Origin: Polysphondylium violaceum
Taxonomy: Eukaryota; Evosea; Eumycetozoa; Dictyosteliales; Dictyosteliaceae
Assembly: GCA_000277445.1 (NCBI GenBank)
Contig: AJWJ01000330.1
Location: 1 to 25,895, forward strand
Direction of reading: 5' to 3'
Length of the DNA stretch: 25,895 nucleotides
Shown here: positions 10,732-20,897 of the stretch, one piece after another
Layout of the letters: every line of letters begins with the position of its first letter
Position numbering within the stretch: the first letter of the stretch is position 1
The notes under the pieces: generated by a model
Database searches by the model: none
The model's input: the letters and a program-made list of their open reading frames with translations, nothing else
What the model was told of the DNA's origin: nothing
Translations under genes and position numbers: made by a program

Positions 10732-11005
10732 GATAATATGGATAAACTGGTGGTTGTTGACTATTACTTTGTTGAATAACTGGATGATGATAATAATAAG
10801 GTGGTGGAGGTGGTAATGGATTGCTATTGCTATTGTTGTTATTATTATTACTATTTACATTATTTTTTTGAGATTGTTTCTTTCTTTGATTTTCTTCAAT
10901 AATTGCATTTCTTTCTTCCTCCAATTGTTTGTTACGAGCTTGAAGTTTTTCTAAAGTTTCTAATAATTGTTTTCTTTTATCATTTTTCTTTCTAATTGTT
11001 TCCTC
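10679..11005 (-). CDS. 3' exon of a Gln/Asn/Pro-rich coiled-coil protein, 5' end unresolved
   Basis: This open stretch starts just after a good acceptor (TTATTACAG, ending at 11006) and encodes 108 residues. A charged, heptad-like helix comes first (RKKNDKRKQLLETLEKLQARNKQLEEER, described here as residues 5-32 of the exon). It is followed by a poly-Asn run, a Pro/Tyr/His segment (PLPPPPPYYYHHP) and a terminal poly-Gln run encoded by CAA repeats (10690-10732). No in-frame ATG exists in the exon, so a 5' exon must lie upstream, but the A/T-rich 11006-11302 offers no convincing one. Two options are a minimal exon holding only the ATG near 11083, or use as an alternative last exon of the CUE-domain gene upstream on the same strand. 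Function unknown. Confidence 0.5.
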
Positions 11006-11302
11006 CTGTAATAAGATATTAATAATTTCATAAATTCAATTGTTAGTAATTTATAATTTATAAATTCAAGAATATTAAAACCATAATAATAATAATAATA
11101 ATAATAATAATATATTATATAATTAATAAATATATAGATATAGATATTCATTAGACGAAATCAAATAATAATAAAAATAATACAATATAATATATAATTA
11201 ATAAAGTTTATATAATAAATAATATATGAATAATAGGATAGAATAGAAATATATAAAGAATATATGGATATAATAATAATTTAGATGGATATAATATAAT
11301 AT
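11006..11302. other. A/T-rich spacer or intron with AAT microsatellite
   Basis: About 300 bp of nearly pure A/T, including an (AAT)n tract at about 11083-11111. It lies between the CUE-domain gene and the coiled-coil exon on the same strand. It must contain at least the 3' end of the intron that leads into 11005. I find no convincing coding exon in it. Confidence 0.5.
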
Positions 11303-12325
11303 TTAAATTAAATCAGTTTCAACCATAATATTAGTATTTGGATTATTTACAGTTTGTTCTGGAGAGATGAATTGGGCAATAGAGCTTAAAATATCAGAGA
11401 TTTCATTTCTAACGGTAACAGTAAAGGTTTTAACATTGTCCTTGATTTTCCAACTAGCAATTTCATCTTTAACTTGTAAGAGAATCTTTTCAGTCTTTTC
11501 AAGAGAAGAGTTGAAAATTAATTCCAATTGTTCAATAGCTAAATTAACTTCTTCTGGTAAAACTTGCTTGTTGTTGTTATTGTTATTGTTATTGATATCA
11601 AATTCATGACTATCTGGATGAACTACAACATTGCTGCTATTTGGATGAACTACAACATTCTCAGTGATTGAACTTTCAACGACAATTGGAGCAACTGGTA
11701 CCTCTGGTACAGTTGATAAAACTGGAGCTGGGATGGATTCTGGAACGACTGGTTCTGGTTCAGAGGCAAAGCTAGTGAGATTTCTAACTTCATTTTCCAA
11801 TTCTCTAAGAGTGTTTGAAATGGTTCTTAATAAACTAATATCTCTTTGATTTGATTCTTCTCTTTCCTTTTCTCTTTCTCTTTCCTTTTCTCTTTCTTTT
11901 TCTCTTTCCTTTTCTCTTTCTCTTTCTTTTTCTTGTTCAGATAACAAAGTGGTGACAGTGACTTTGGTTGGTGCTGCAACATGTTCAATGACGGCTGTTT
12001 TTTGAACCAATCTAACTGGAGTTGGTGAGGCTTGTCTTTGTTGTTCAAGAATAAGGAATTCTCTTAAGATTCTATCTTCTTCATCACTATTGTCAGTGTT
12101 GTTGTTGTGAGTAGCCTTGTTAATCATTGGGGGTGGGGGTGGTGGAAGAACTACATGATTTTGTTGTAATTGTTCCTTTTTGACCAATTCTTCGTTTGCA
12201 GTTTGAGCCAACATATAATCAATGGTTTGATCCAAATCCCAGTTATTGGCTTTTAAAGCTTCAACAGTTTGCTCAGCAGAACTATTTGGAAACATTAATC
12301 TAAGAGTACAAACTTTTCCTTCCAT
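11303..12325 (-). CDS. CUE-domain (ubiquitin-binding type) coiled-coil protein
   Basis: One uninterrupted ORF of 340 residues. The N-terminus (about 4-42) has the CUE/UBA three-helix pattern: LRLMFPNSSAEQTVEAL with the MFP motif at 11-13, then a WDLDQTIDYML third helix in place of the usual LL. CUE domains bind mono-ubiquitin and occur in trafficking and ER-degradation adaptors. After a Pro run (about 61-66) there is a long Glu/Lys/Arg repeat (EKERE units, about 131-157) likely to form a single alpha helix or coiled coil. A Pro/Val-rich linker and a short poly-Asn run follow. The C-terminal amphipathic helices (VNLAIEQLELIFNSSLEKTEK and on, about 258-325) may oligomerise. I cannot name the family beyond CUE. 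Upstream lies an unusually long GT-rich non-coding region. Confidence 0.75.
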   Translation of the reverse strand: MEGKVCTLRLMFPNSSAEQTVEALKANNWDLDQTIDYMLAQTANEELVKKEQLQQNHVVLPPPPPPMINKATHNNNTDNSDEEDRILREFLILEQQRQASPTPVRLVQKTAVIEHVAAPTKVTVTTLLSEQEKEREREKEREKEREKEREREKEREESNQRDISLLRTISNTLRELENEVRNLTSFASEPEPVVPESIPAPVLSTVPEVPVAPIVVESSITENVVVHPNSSNVVVHPDSHEFDINNNNNNNNKQVLPEEVNLAIEQLELIFNSSLEKTEKILLQVKDEIASWKIKDNVKTFTVTVRNEISDILSSIAQFISPEQTVNNPNTNIMVETDLI

Positions 12326-13930
12326 TTTTGCTATGTGATATATAAATTATAATCTAACTAGTATAAAGACAAGTTGAATAAATATATTTTAAAAAAACTA
12401 TTTTCTAAACGACTGAATCAGTGTGTAGATGGATGATGATTTTATCAATAAATAGATACGTAAACTATTTTTAGATAAAAAGAAAATAAAAAATTATAAT
12501 AAATAAAATCTCCTAAAGAGTATTGTTGACGAGGACGATGAAAAAATCCTATTTTTGGAATAAATTAATAAAATTAATATTAATACTAGTTTAAGTAAAT
12601 AATATGATCTAAAAAGAATTGATGAATTTAATAAATAAATAAAGTGTATGAATAATTATTATTATTCCGAATTAATGTTTAGAGTTTGTGCGAATATTGT
12701 GAATTTAAAAAAAAAAAAAATAAGAATATTAAATAAAAAAAAAATTAAAAATTATGACGAATGTAGATCGTGTGTTATTGATAGTTGTTATGATAACAAA
12801 ATCCAGTTGGAGATGAAGATAAAAAAAAAATATTACCCTTTGCGTGTGTTTTTTCTTTTTTTTTTGTAGTGCAAGTCAATAAAGTGTGTGAACAAGGAAA
12901 GTTATTATTATTGTTGTAGTTGTTTGAATTTATATCTTTAGAAAATAAAAGAGCTGGATGATTTAAACTAATAATTTAATTTCGTTTAAATACTCTTGGT
13001 TTTCTAGAGTGAGTTGTACTTTTTAAAACTAATAATTGTGTGTGAGGTGTGTGAGGTGTGTGTATGTGGGGGATATAAATATAAATATATATATATACTG
13101 ATTAAATAAGGGTGTGGTATAGGGGTACAGCTAAGATAGATTTAGAGTTTTAAAAAAAGAAATACGAATATCGATAATAATCCCAATACTCAATTTAGAG
13201 TGTGATGATAGTGATAGATAGATAGATATGGAATATGTTTTGTTTTTACTGTGAGCTTATACAATCCGATATCGTCAAAGATAAATATTTACTTACTAAA
13301 AAATTAAATAAAAGTTCGATATATTAATTTAATATATATTGTGTGTGTTGAGTGGGTGTGTGTGCTGCGTTGTAGAAAACGATAGAGATGTTGTATGTAT
13401 ATTGTGGGTGTGTGTGTTTAAACTCGTATACGTAAATGTGTAGTGTGTGTGTCTATGTCCAAGGAGTGTGCTATAAATATTTATCAAATTTCCTTCAAAA
13501 AAATAATAAAAAAAAATTGAAAAAAAATAAAATAAATATTCTCAATTTTGGAGGAAAAACAATATCACATCTCTCCAACACAATATTTCGGTTTGAATAT
13601 TCTTTTGCTTAGGTGTTTTGAAAACAATGACTAAATTTAACATTACGATGGTTTATAGTGTTCTTGGTTTTAAAGAAATACATGTGGCATTTAAATAATG
13701 ATGAATTCCTTAAAAATAAAGAATACTCACATGACATATCAGTGTGTGGGTGAATGAGATTAAGAATAATATCTATATATCCTATCCATCTAAACAATAT
13801 TAAAAGTATAGTATTGGGTTCGAAATTTAATATTTATTAATATTAATGATTGTATGGATGTTATTGGTTATGGCTATTGTTATTGTTGATGAATGTTATT
13901 ATTATTATTATTATCGATTGTTTAAATAGT
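12326..13930. promoter_or_regulatory. Long gene-free region with GT-rich arrays
   Basis: About 1.6 kb between the start of the CUE-domain gene (-) and the stop of the Tim44-like gene (-). Short ORFs here (for example 12648-12869) consist of homopolymer-derived Lys/Asn/Ile/Phe codons and lack features. The notable content is a set of G/T-rich boxes on the + strand: 13036-13075 (repeated GTGTGAGGTGTGTG and then TGTGGGGG), 13339-13364 (TGTGTGTTGAGTGGGTGTGTG), 13403-13420 (TTGTGGGTGTGTGTG) and 13441-13453. They are interspersed with TATA-like tracts. They are compatible with GBF-type G-boxes that regulate the CUE-domain gene or an unseen transcript. The role is inferred. Confidence 0.45.
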
Positions 13931-15703
13931 CTAATCATCTTCATCGATTGGGAAACCTTCTGGTAGAGGATAAGGAGGACCAGCCAATTGAACATTTGCA
14001 ATGACCCAACCCATCTTATTCTTTTTAGGTTCACCAGTGACAGTTATATTAATTTTAGTAAGATAATATTGATCCTCTTTTGTAAAATCATCTTTAATCA
14101 TTTTACCGCTAAAGTCTCTAAATCTAATGTTGTGATATATTGTAGTTTCAAATGAAAATCCAACAACATCTTTATAAATATATGGTGAATAAAACTATGG
14201 TAATAATGCGTTGATGTTTGTTAGTATCATGAGATATAGATTATATTATTATTATACATACAGCAACTTTTGATTTTCTAATATCACTACAGAGTACTTT
14301 GTATTGGCCTTCCATTGTATTTACAATTGTTTTTGATTTATGATAACAATCATCGGTGGTCAATGATTTGAGTTCAAATAGATTACCTTGGAAGAAATGA
14401 TACAAGAATTCTGGAATTAAATATTTGACACAATCAACTTTAAATGTTTCATACTTTGCACCTGGGAATAATAATTCTTCATTCTCTAAAAGGGTAGCCT
14501 CTAAATCGTTACCCTTGGCATTCATAGATGCAAACAATGCATTGGTTTGAGTGAGTGGTGGTGCAACAAAATCAACAACTTTAATAACTCCTGCAATTGC
14601 TCTAGTGATAAAGGGTTGTACTACTCTACCAAGTTGAGATCTAATAGGTAAAGGACGTTGTGGTCCTTCTTGATCTTTTTCTTGATCTGGATCTTCATCT
14701 GGTCTAACTTCTTCAAACATCTGTAATTGTTCTTCACCTTTTTGTATGTAAAATATATTAATATAAGGAAAAATAAGATGATGATGAGATGATGAATGTG
14801 ATGATAAAACTACTACTAATACAACTTACAATAATCAATAATTGGTTGTGGTAAATTAAAGTAATCTTCTTTTTCAAGGTTACCTATATCTACAGAATCT
14901 ACTTTAATACCATTTTTTTGACAATGAGCGTATGCTTCAAGAACCATAGTTCTATAGGCATCCATTTCATCCTCTTCTAAATTTACTTGACTACTCTTTA
15001 ATTGATCTTCATATTCTTTTGTAAAGGAACCCAAAGTGACAGAGTAATCTTGACATCTATCAAAAGATTCATCTTCTCTGAGAATGTCATAGGGTAGGGG
15101 TCTATTTCCAGAGGCTTCATCAAACTTTGCCTTTAATTTATTAGTAGTGTCTGCATCGACCACTTGATCTGGATCCATTTCATGAACCTTTGATTTTGAT
15201 CTCTTTTTCGACGATGTTTTTCCTTCTCTCTTGTTTACCATATCTTCATATAGTTTTCTTTGTCTCTCTTTGAGTTCCTCTACTTGTTCCGGTGTCATTT
15301 TCTCTCTTTGTTCTTGTAATTTTGACATTTCCTCTTGCATTTTAGCTGCTTCCTTTGCAAGCTTTTCCTCCTTTTCTGCCTCTTTCTTTTCCTTTGCGAT
15401 TCTCTTCTTTTCAAAATAACTATTTAAAAACTGTTTATCGAAATCACTTAGAAGAACATCAAAATCTGGATCATTTTTCATTAAATGTTTAAAGTTTTGA
15501 TATGAATCTCTAAAAAATGATATATTTCTCTGTTGTTGGCCATTTGTATTACTATTGTTGTTGCTGCTGCTGTTAAATAACAAACTACTATTGCTATTAC
15601 TATATAATTGATTTGATGATATACTATAAATTTGATGACTATTCTTCCATTTTTGATTCTTTAATTTAGATAATGATCTATTTATTAATAATTTAGATGC
15701 CAT
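13931..15703 (-). CDS. timm44: Mitochondrial Tim44-domain protein, probably TIM44
   Basis: Three exons, 15703-14830, 14737-14262 and 14194-13931 (introns 92 and 67 nt), give 537 residues. I chose the ATG at 15703 because MASKLLINRSLSKLKNQKWK is a typical basic, Ser-rich mitochondrial presequence and no upstream in-frame ATG fits. A Ser/Asn linker follows, then FFRDSYQNFKHLM and a long charged coiled coil (Lys/Glu/Ala, about 98-155). The C-terminal half has the Tim44 fold: a hydrophobic helix (VVDFVAPPL), IPEFLYHFFQGNLFELKSL matching the family's IIPxxLxAxxxGDxxxLK helix, DCYHKSKTI, and a final strand GWVIANVQLAG like the family's WRLLDIS. TIM44 tethers mtHsp70 to the TIM23 channel at the matrix side of the inner membrane. 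The related ribosomal protein mL45 shares the fold, but the long coiled-coil N-terminus favours TIM44. The protein is longer than most TIM44s. Confidence 0.74.
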
Positions 15704-15985
15704 TATCGAAATGAAATGAAATTGATCTATTACACAATCTTTAATCAAATGATCAATCCCTCAACTCTTAGTGCACGTAAAAAAAAAACAAATGATTTCG
15801 TCGCTTTTTTTAAATTTTTCATTTTTGTGTAAAAAAAAAAAAATTCGAACTTCTCAAATTTCCATCACAGAATTCAATTGAATATCCATATATTTAATAC
15901 TGCAAATAAATGAATTGATTGGTATGAATTATCATTTATAATATATTATTATATTTTATTTTTTGTAAAAAAAAATTAAAAAATT

Positions 15986-17642
15986 TTATTCTTGTTGTTT
16001 TTCTTGATCTTGTTCGACTTCATCCAATTTTCTTTTTGGAGTTTTGGCAGAATTTTGATAAAGTAAATCAAGAGCACCAGCGATTTCTAAAATTTGAGAT
16101 TGTTTTTTAAGTTCTTTTGCTAGATTTGTTTTGATGACAAAAAATATATTTGAAAGAGATTTGTTTTCCAATAAAGCAGTGTGATAGAAATCGACAATCT
16201 TTTCCATCAACATAATACCACATTGCTGATATTTGACATTTGTAATCAATTTGTTTACCATTTGTAATATTTCTTCCAATGGTTCTGCTTCTCTACCTTT
16301 TAATACAATATCTAATGCCTCTCTTCTAGATAATTCACAAACAACTCTAAATACTAAATCTTGACTTTTATTCACCTATATGATATGAGTTGATGATGAT
16401 TAGTATGAATTATAAATAGAGATTGGATAGAAATAAAAAAATACATGTTACATACATAAATTGCAGTATCAAATGCAGCTCTATGTTCAAACTTTCTTAA
16501 TAATTTATCGATGATACTTGATTTATAAATATTTAAATGTTCAGTGATGATTGTGTTGTTTGAGGATTTTGATTTTTTGGTGGTTTTGACTTTGGAGGTG
16601 GGTGTTGGTTTTGTTTTTCTGGAATAGTAGACGGTACCTTTGGCAGAGCCTGAAATTATTTTATTGTTATCGATGACGGCAACCGATAGAATGGGTTCTT
16701 TATAAGTGACTGAATTAATTAATGAATATGATTGTGTACTGAATATCTTTACTGTTTGATCAAGACCACCTGTAAAGAATCTCTTTTCAGACTCTGATAC
16801 AAACAACGATGTAATGGTCTTCATTGTGTGTGATGCTTTATATACTTGTTTACCGTTGGTTAAATCCCAAACCTTGAAATAGGATCCACCGGCAGTGATG
16901 GCCATTGATCCACCGTGCAACATAACAACGTCTTCGACGGGAGCACCGTGATCAAAAGTGCTGGAGGCTGCGGGAGATGATGATCTGGTGTCCCAAAGTT
17001 TGACAGTGTGATCATAACTACCGGTTAACCAGAGGTTTTCATTGTTTGGATGTTTGACACCACATCTGACTTGATCTTGATGTTTGCCAACCAATTGAAT
17101 TTGTTCACCAGTTTGAATGTCCCATGTACGAATGGAACAATCGTTACTACCGGATATAAGTTGATGTTTGCTAATGAATCTAGTCATGTGAATGGGACCA
17201 GTGTGACCAGTGAATTTTCTCAAACAATTTTTAGATTGTACGTCAAACACTCTGACCACTGGTTCTTCACCACCGGTGACGATCAACATACCATCCTCTC
17301 TATATGATGCTGAATAGGGTGTATCTTTAAATTGATGAATTTCCGATAATGTTTCTGTTTTCTTTGAATTGGTTGATATAAATCTAATTCTGTTTCCAAA
17401 TGTAACTACCATTTCTTCATTTTTAATTGGATTAATTTCAATTCTAGATATAATTGAATCAAATGATTTTGATTCTAATTGCTACATTGTTTTTATTGTG
17501 ATTAATATTTTGAATAAACGTTGATGTGGTGTTTAAATTTGTTATTTACTTTAACATTCCATGAATCTTGGGTTGTAACAGGATTTACATATGGAACTGG
17601 AATATCTGGTAAATTGTGTAAAAATGTATATTCGTTAAACAT
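15986..17642 (-). CDS. utp15: UTP15, WD40 subunit of the small-subunit processome
   Basis: Three exons, 17642-17550, 17481-16456 and 16375-15986 (introns 68 and 80 nt, GT-AG), give 502 residues against 518 in human. UTP15 belongs to the t-UTP/UtpA subcomplex in the nucleolus, which loads on nascent pre-rRNA and is needed for 18S processing and rDNA transcription. WD repeats run from about residue 60 to 300, with clear blades such as ISGSNDCSIRTWDI, TGSYDHTVKLWD and AGGSYFKVWDL; SYDHTVK is nearly identical to human. A basic linker (TKPTPTSKVKTTKKSK) leads to the family-specific C-terminal helical domain, with KFEHRAAFDTAIY spliced to VNKSQDLVFRVVCELSRREAL. The first exon encodes only 31 residues, with YTFLHNLPDIPVPYVNPVTTQDSWN matching the family's N-terminal strap. 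Divergent from CDK11, with 205 bp between the starts. Confidence 0.93.
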
Positions 17643-17847
17643 TTCTCTTTATTCTCTTCTCTCTATATTGTCGTCCACTAAAACACTCGCTATCTCCCTT
17701 ACTAAAAAAATTTAATCGTTTTTTCAAAATTTTTTTTTCGTTTTTTTTTAATTTTATTTTTTTTCATATTTTTTTAAAAAAATTGGAAGTTCTGATGAAT
17801 GTTTGTTGATCATATGAATTGTAATTGTATATAAATAGATTAAACAA

Positions 17848-18975
17848 ATGGATCATGATAAAAAAAATAATAATGATGATGATGATCAAACTTTAAAATC
17901 AACAGATACTACGACTAATACGACTCCAGTAGCACCAAGAGTATTTAAACCTTTTTCACCTTGTCGTAGCGTAGATTGTTATAAAAAGTTATACAATGTA
18001 AATGAAGGTGCATTTGGTGTAGTTTGTAAAGTATCACCACCAACACTCTCTATTAAATATATACAGATATTAATAATAAAATAATAATAATCAATAGATT
18101 GTGCACAAGATAAAGAAACAAATGAAATTGTTGCATTAAAAAAAATAAAGATGGAGGGCGAAAGAGAAGGATTTCCAATTACATCGGTAAGAGAAGTTAA
18201 AACAATGATGGAACTTAAACATGAAAATATAGTATCGGTAAAAGAAATAGTATTGGGAAAGAATATAAACAATATATTTATGGTGATGGAATTTGTTGAA
18301 CATGATTTAAAAGGTTTAATGGAATTTGTCAATAAATCATTCTTGCAGTCTGTCATTAAAACTCTCATCCACCAATTACTGTCTGGCGTCGAATATATGC
18401 ATGACAATTGGGTCATTCATAGAGATTTAAAAACATCGAATCTATTATACACAAACAAAGGTATTTTAAAAATAGCAGACTTTGGTCTCGCAAGAGAGTT
18501 TGGTAGTCCTATTAGACCATATTCAGAGGGTGTCGTTACTCTGTGGTATCGTGCACCAGAGCTCTTGTTGGGGTCAACTATTTATTCCACTTCAATTGAT
18601 ATATGGTCTGTTGGTTGTATATTTGCTGAAATTATCTCGAGAGAGGTTTTGTTGCCTGGTTCATCGGAAATTGATCAATTGGACAAAATATTCAAATTAT
18701 TTGGAACACCCAATGAAACTGTTTGGCCAGGATTCAATAAATTGCCATTGGTTAAACATCTTAATCTCATTCCGCAACCTTTTAATAATCTTAAATCCAA
18801 ATTCCCACACATAACCGACAACACCTTTGATCTTTTATCACGTCTTTTAGCTTATGATCCAGAAAAAAGAATTTCTGCCAAAGATGCCTTAAATCATCCA
18901 TATTTCTTTGAGAATCCTCCACCTAGAGATCCACTGATGATGCCAACTTGGCCTTCTTCTCATAAAAAGACATAG
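17848..18975 (+). CDS. cdk11: CDK11 (PITSLRE-type) cyclin-dependent kinase
   Basis: Two exons, 17848-18025 and 18098-18975 (72-nt intron, GTAAAG donor chosen because it restores GVVYCAQDKETNEIVALKK), give 351 residues. Kinase landmarks: glycine loop NEGAFGVVY (about 52-60), catalytic Lys K74, cyclin-binding helix PITSVRE (86-92), HRDLKTSN (167-174), DFG (187-189), and WYRAPE after the T-loop. PITSVRE, CRSVDCY before the kinase domain, NIVSVKEIVLGKN, HDNWVIHRDLKTSNLL and the end PTWPSS all point to CDK11 rather than CDK10 or CDK1. CDK11 with L-type cyclins acts in transcription and pre-mRNA splicing. Differences from animals are Val for Leu in the PITSLRE helix and Ser for the usual activating Thr (YSEGVVTLW against YTPVVVTLW; S202). 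Only a short Asp/Thr-rich leader replaces the long RE/RS-rich N-terminus of animal CDK11. Confidence 0.9.
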
Positions 18976-19171
18976 TTTATTTTTAAATAATAAATAAATC
19001 TTGTAAATTCTAAATGTGATGCCAATTGTTGTTGTTCTTATTAAATAAATAAAGAGTATTTTATTAAATTAAAGGCAAAGGTAATTTGGTAAATTATTAA
19101 ATAAATAAGGAGATCGGCGCGCAGACTATAAAATGAGGTTTAGGTATACCTAGAGTAAAACTATTTCTAAA

Positions 19172-19351
19172 TTAAAAAGCGGGATAACCATTCATTGGAG
19201 TTGGCTGATTTTCTAAAACACATAAAACACCACTGGATCGTTTTAAGGTATCACAGTTTAAATTTTTTGATTCAAATGAATTCATCGAATTACTATTACT
19301 AAATGATAAACTTAAATTATTCTTAGAGGGATTGTTACTTAAAGTTCCCAT
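19172..19351 (-). CDS. Possible small protein of 59 residues, unrecognised
   Basis: ORF from the ATG at 19351 to the stop at 19172. The composition is not homopolymer-driven: a Ser/Asn/Leu-rich N-terminal half (MGTLSNNPSKNNLSLSFSNS), then CDTLKRSSGVLCVLEN with two Cys, and the end QPTPMNGYPAF. Codon use looks like the neighbouring genes, and it is the only ORF in this gap without poly-Lys, poly-Phe or poly-Asn noise. I do not recognise it; dictyostelids carry many unnamed small developmental proteins of this size. An upstream exon cannot be excluded. It is convergent with CDK11, about 200 bp away. Confidence 0.4.
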   Translation of the reverse strand: MGTLSNNPSKNNLSLSFSNSNSMNSFESKNLNCDTLKRSSGVLCVLENQPTPMNGYPAF

Positions 19352-20897
19352 GAAAATTAAATTTTCTAAAAGTTTCAATTATAATTAATTTAAAGTATAA
19401 AATGTAAGTATTAATGATCTTCTGGAAATCTATTTATCTCACAAAATATTATTATCAACAATAGTAGATAGAAAGAAGATTATTAAAAAGAGAAGGAGAA
19501 AGTTAAAAAAAAAAAAACTATCATCGCTATTATAGTCGTAAAAATAGTGATAAACTATTATTATACTATAGGAATTTTTTTAACAATTAATTATTTTTGA
19601 AATTAATTATAGCCAGGCCATATACTATTATTTTTTGCTATTATTATTTTTATAAAGGAAGGAGGAGAAGAGAAATATGATACTATTGTTGGACGATTAT
19701 AAACAATATATATATAAAAATTTGATTATTTACTTAATAATGCCATTTTAACTATTTAAACTATTTTAGCAAACTTGGTTTTAAGAGAGTCTATTTATAC
19801 TCGTTTTAAAATATTATTTTCAATTTTAATTGTAAATTAGTGTTTTGATACCAATAACAATAGTGTGTGTGCTTGGTGTTATGGATGGGGGTTATTATTA
19901 AAAAGGGGGAAATTCCTTGCTATATTTTTTGGTTAAAAGATATTAAAAATTATTTTGATTGAATACAATTGTTTTTATATATAACAATTTCTCTACATTT
20001 TTTGATTAAAATTATTAATATTAAATTTATTAATTTTTAATTAAATTTTTTCAAAAATGTAGATCCACACCTACTAATTTGCATAAAACCACACTTCTAA
20101 TATTAAACCCTTTAGATATTGTTTTTTTATTTCCCCAATCTTTTTTGGAAATCTAACCAAAAAATAAATTGCTACTTTTTGCAATAGGTGATAGCATCAC
20201 CACTCACCAGATTTTCAAAGACGTCCATTTACAAATCATTATCGGGTATTGTTTAAAAAAAGTATAAAACTGTTGATTTCAAATAATAGATCATGATTTA
20301 ACTACGATACACACCGCCGATAACTTATCGTTTTTTTAAAAGCTGACCATTTTATAATGGAAAATGTTTGTTGAAAATTTTTACAATGAACTCTTTATTA
20401 TAATAAAATCTTAATGAATAAAATTTCCTATTTGTAGAATTTTTTCGTTAGCATTTAGTAACTTTTTTTATTTTTTAAAAAAGTAGTACTAAACCTGAGC
20501 ATGTTAGAGATTTAGATTTACTATTCCTCTTTTTTCATGTTTCCTAATATTTTATAAAAGATATCTACTGAGGAATTATAATTTGATTTTACTTGATGAG
20601 ATCCAAAATAATAGTATAGTATCTTTGACTTATTCCTCTTGATTTAAATAAATTATCTCCAAATTTTAGTTACCCATTTGAAATAGAAAGAAATATTTAA
20701 AAAAAAAACCCATAGTATTCTAATTTACTGAGGGGGTAATTTTACAATAGTGTGAAAATTTTTTTGTTGTATTTACAAACATAGAATTATATTTTTAAAT
20801 GAATTTATAATAAAGTATTGTTTTATTTAAATTTTATAGAACTTTTTAGTTTAAAAATTAATGATTAGTAATGATACACATATTGTCTTTGTTATGT
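19352..20897. other. Gene-free A/T-rich region
   Basis: About 1.5 kb with no supported ORF on either strand. It contains A/T homopolymers, a G-rich spot near 19886-19908 (GGATGGGGGTTATT, then GGGGGAAA), a CCACACCTAC box near 20064-20073, and two short hairpins (20187-20201, and 20318-20330 followed by seven T). I found no tRNA-like B box and no match to known spliceosomal or SRP RNA motifs. An unannotated small RNA is possible but not shown. Confidence 0.5.

Noticed and set aside
12648-12869. A 73-residue ORF with Lys and Phe runs
   Set aside because: It is generated by A and T homopolymers and has no recognisable feature or splice context.
13609-13797. A 62-residue minus-strand ORF and a 24-codon plus-strand ORF (from 13627)
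   Set aside because: Neither has a family signal or splice context; both lie in A/T-rich intergenic sequence.
13805-13830. A GGTTCGAAA stretch resembling a tRNA B box
   Set aside because: It lacks the TCC end of the B box, and no A box or cloverleaf pairing is found upstream.
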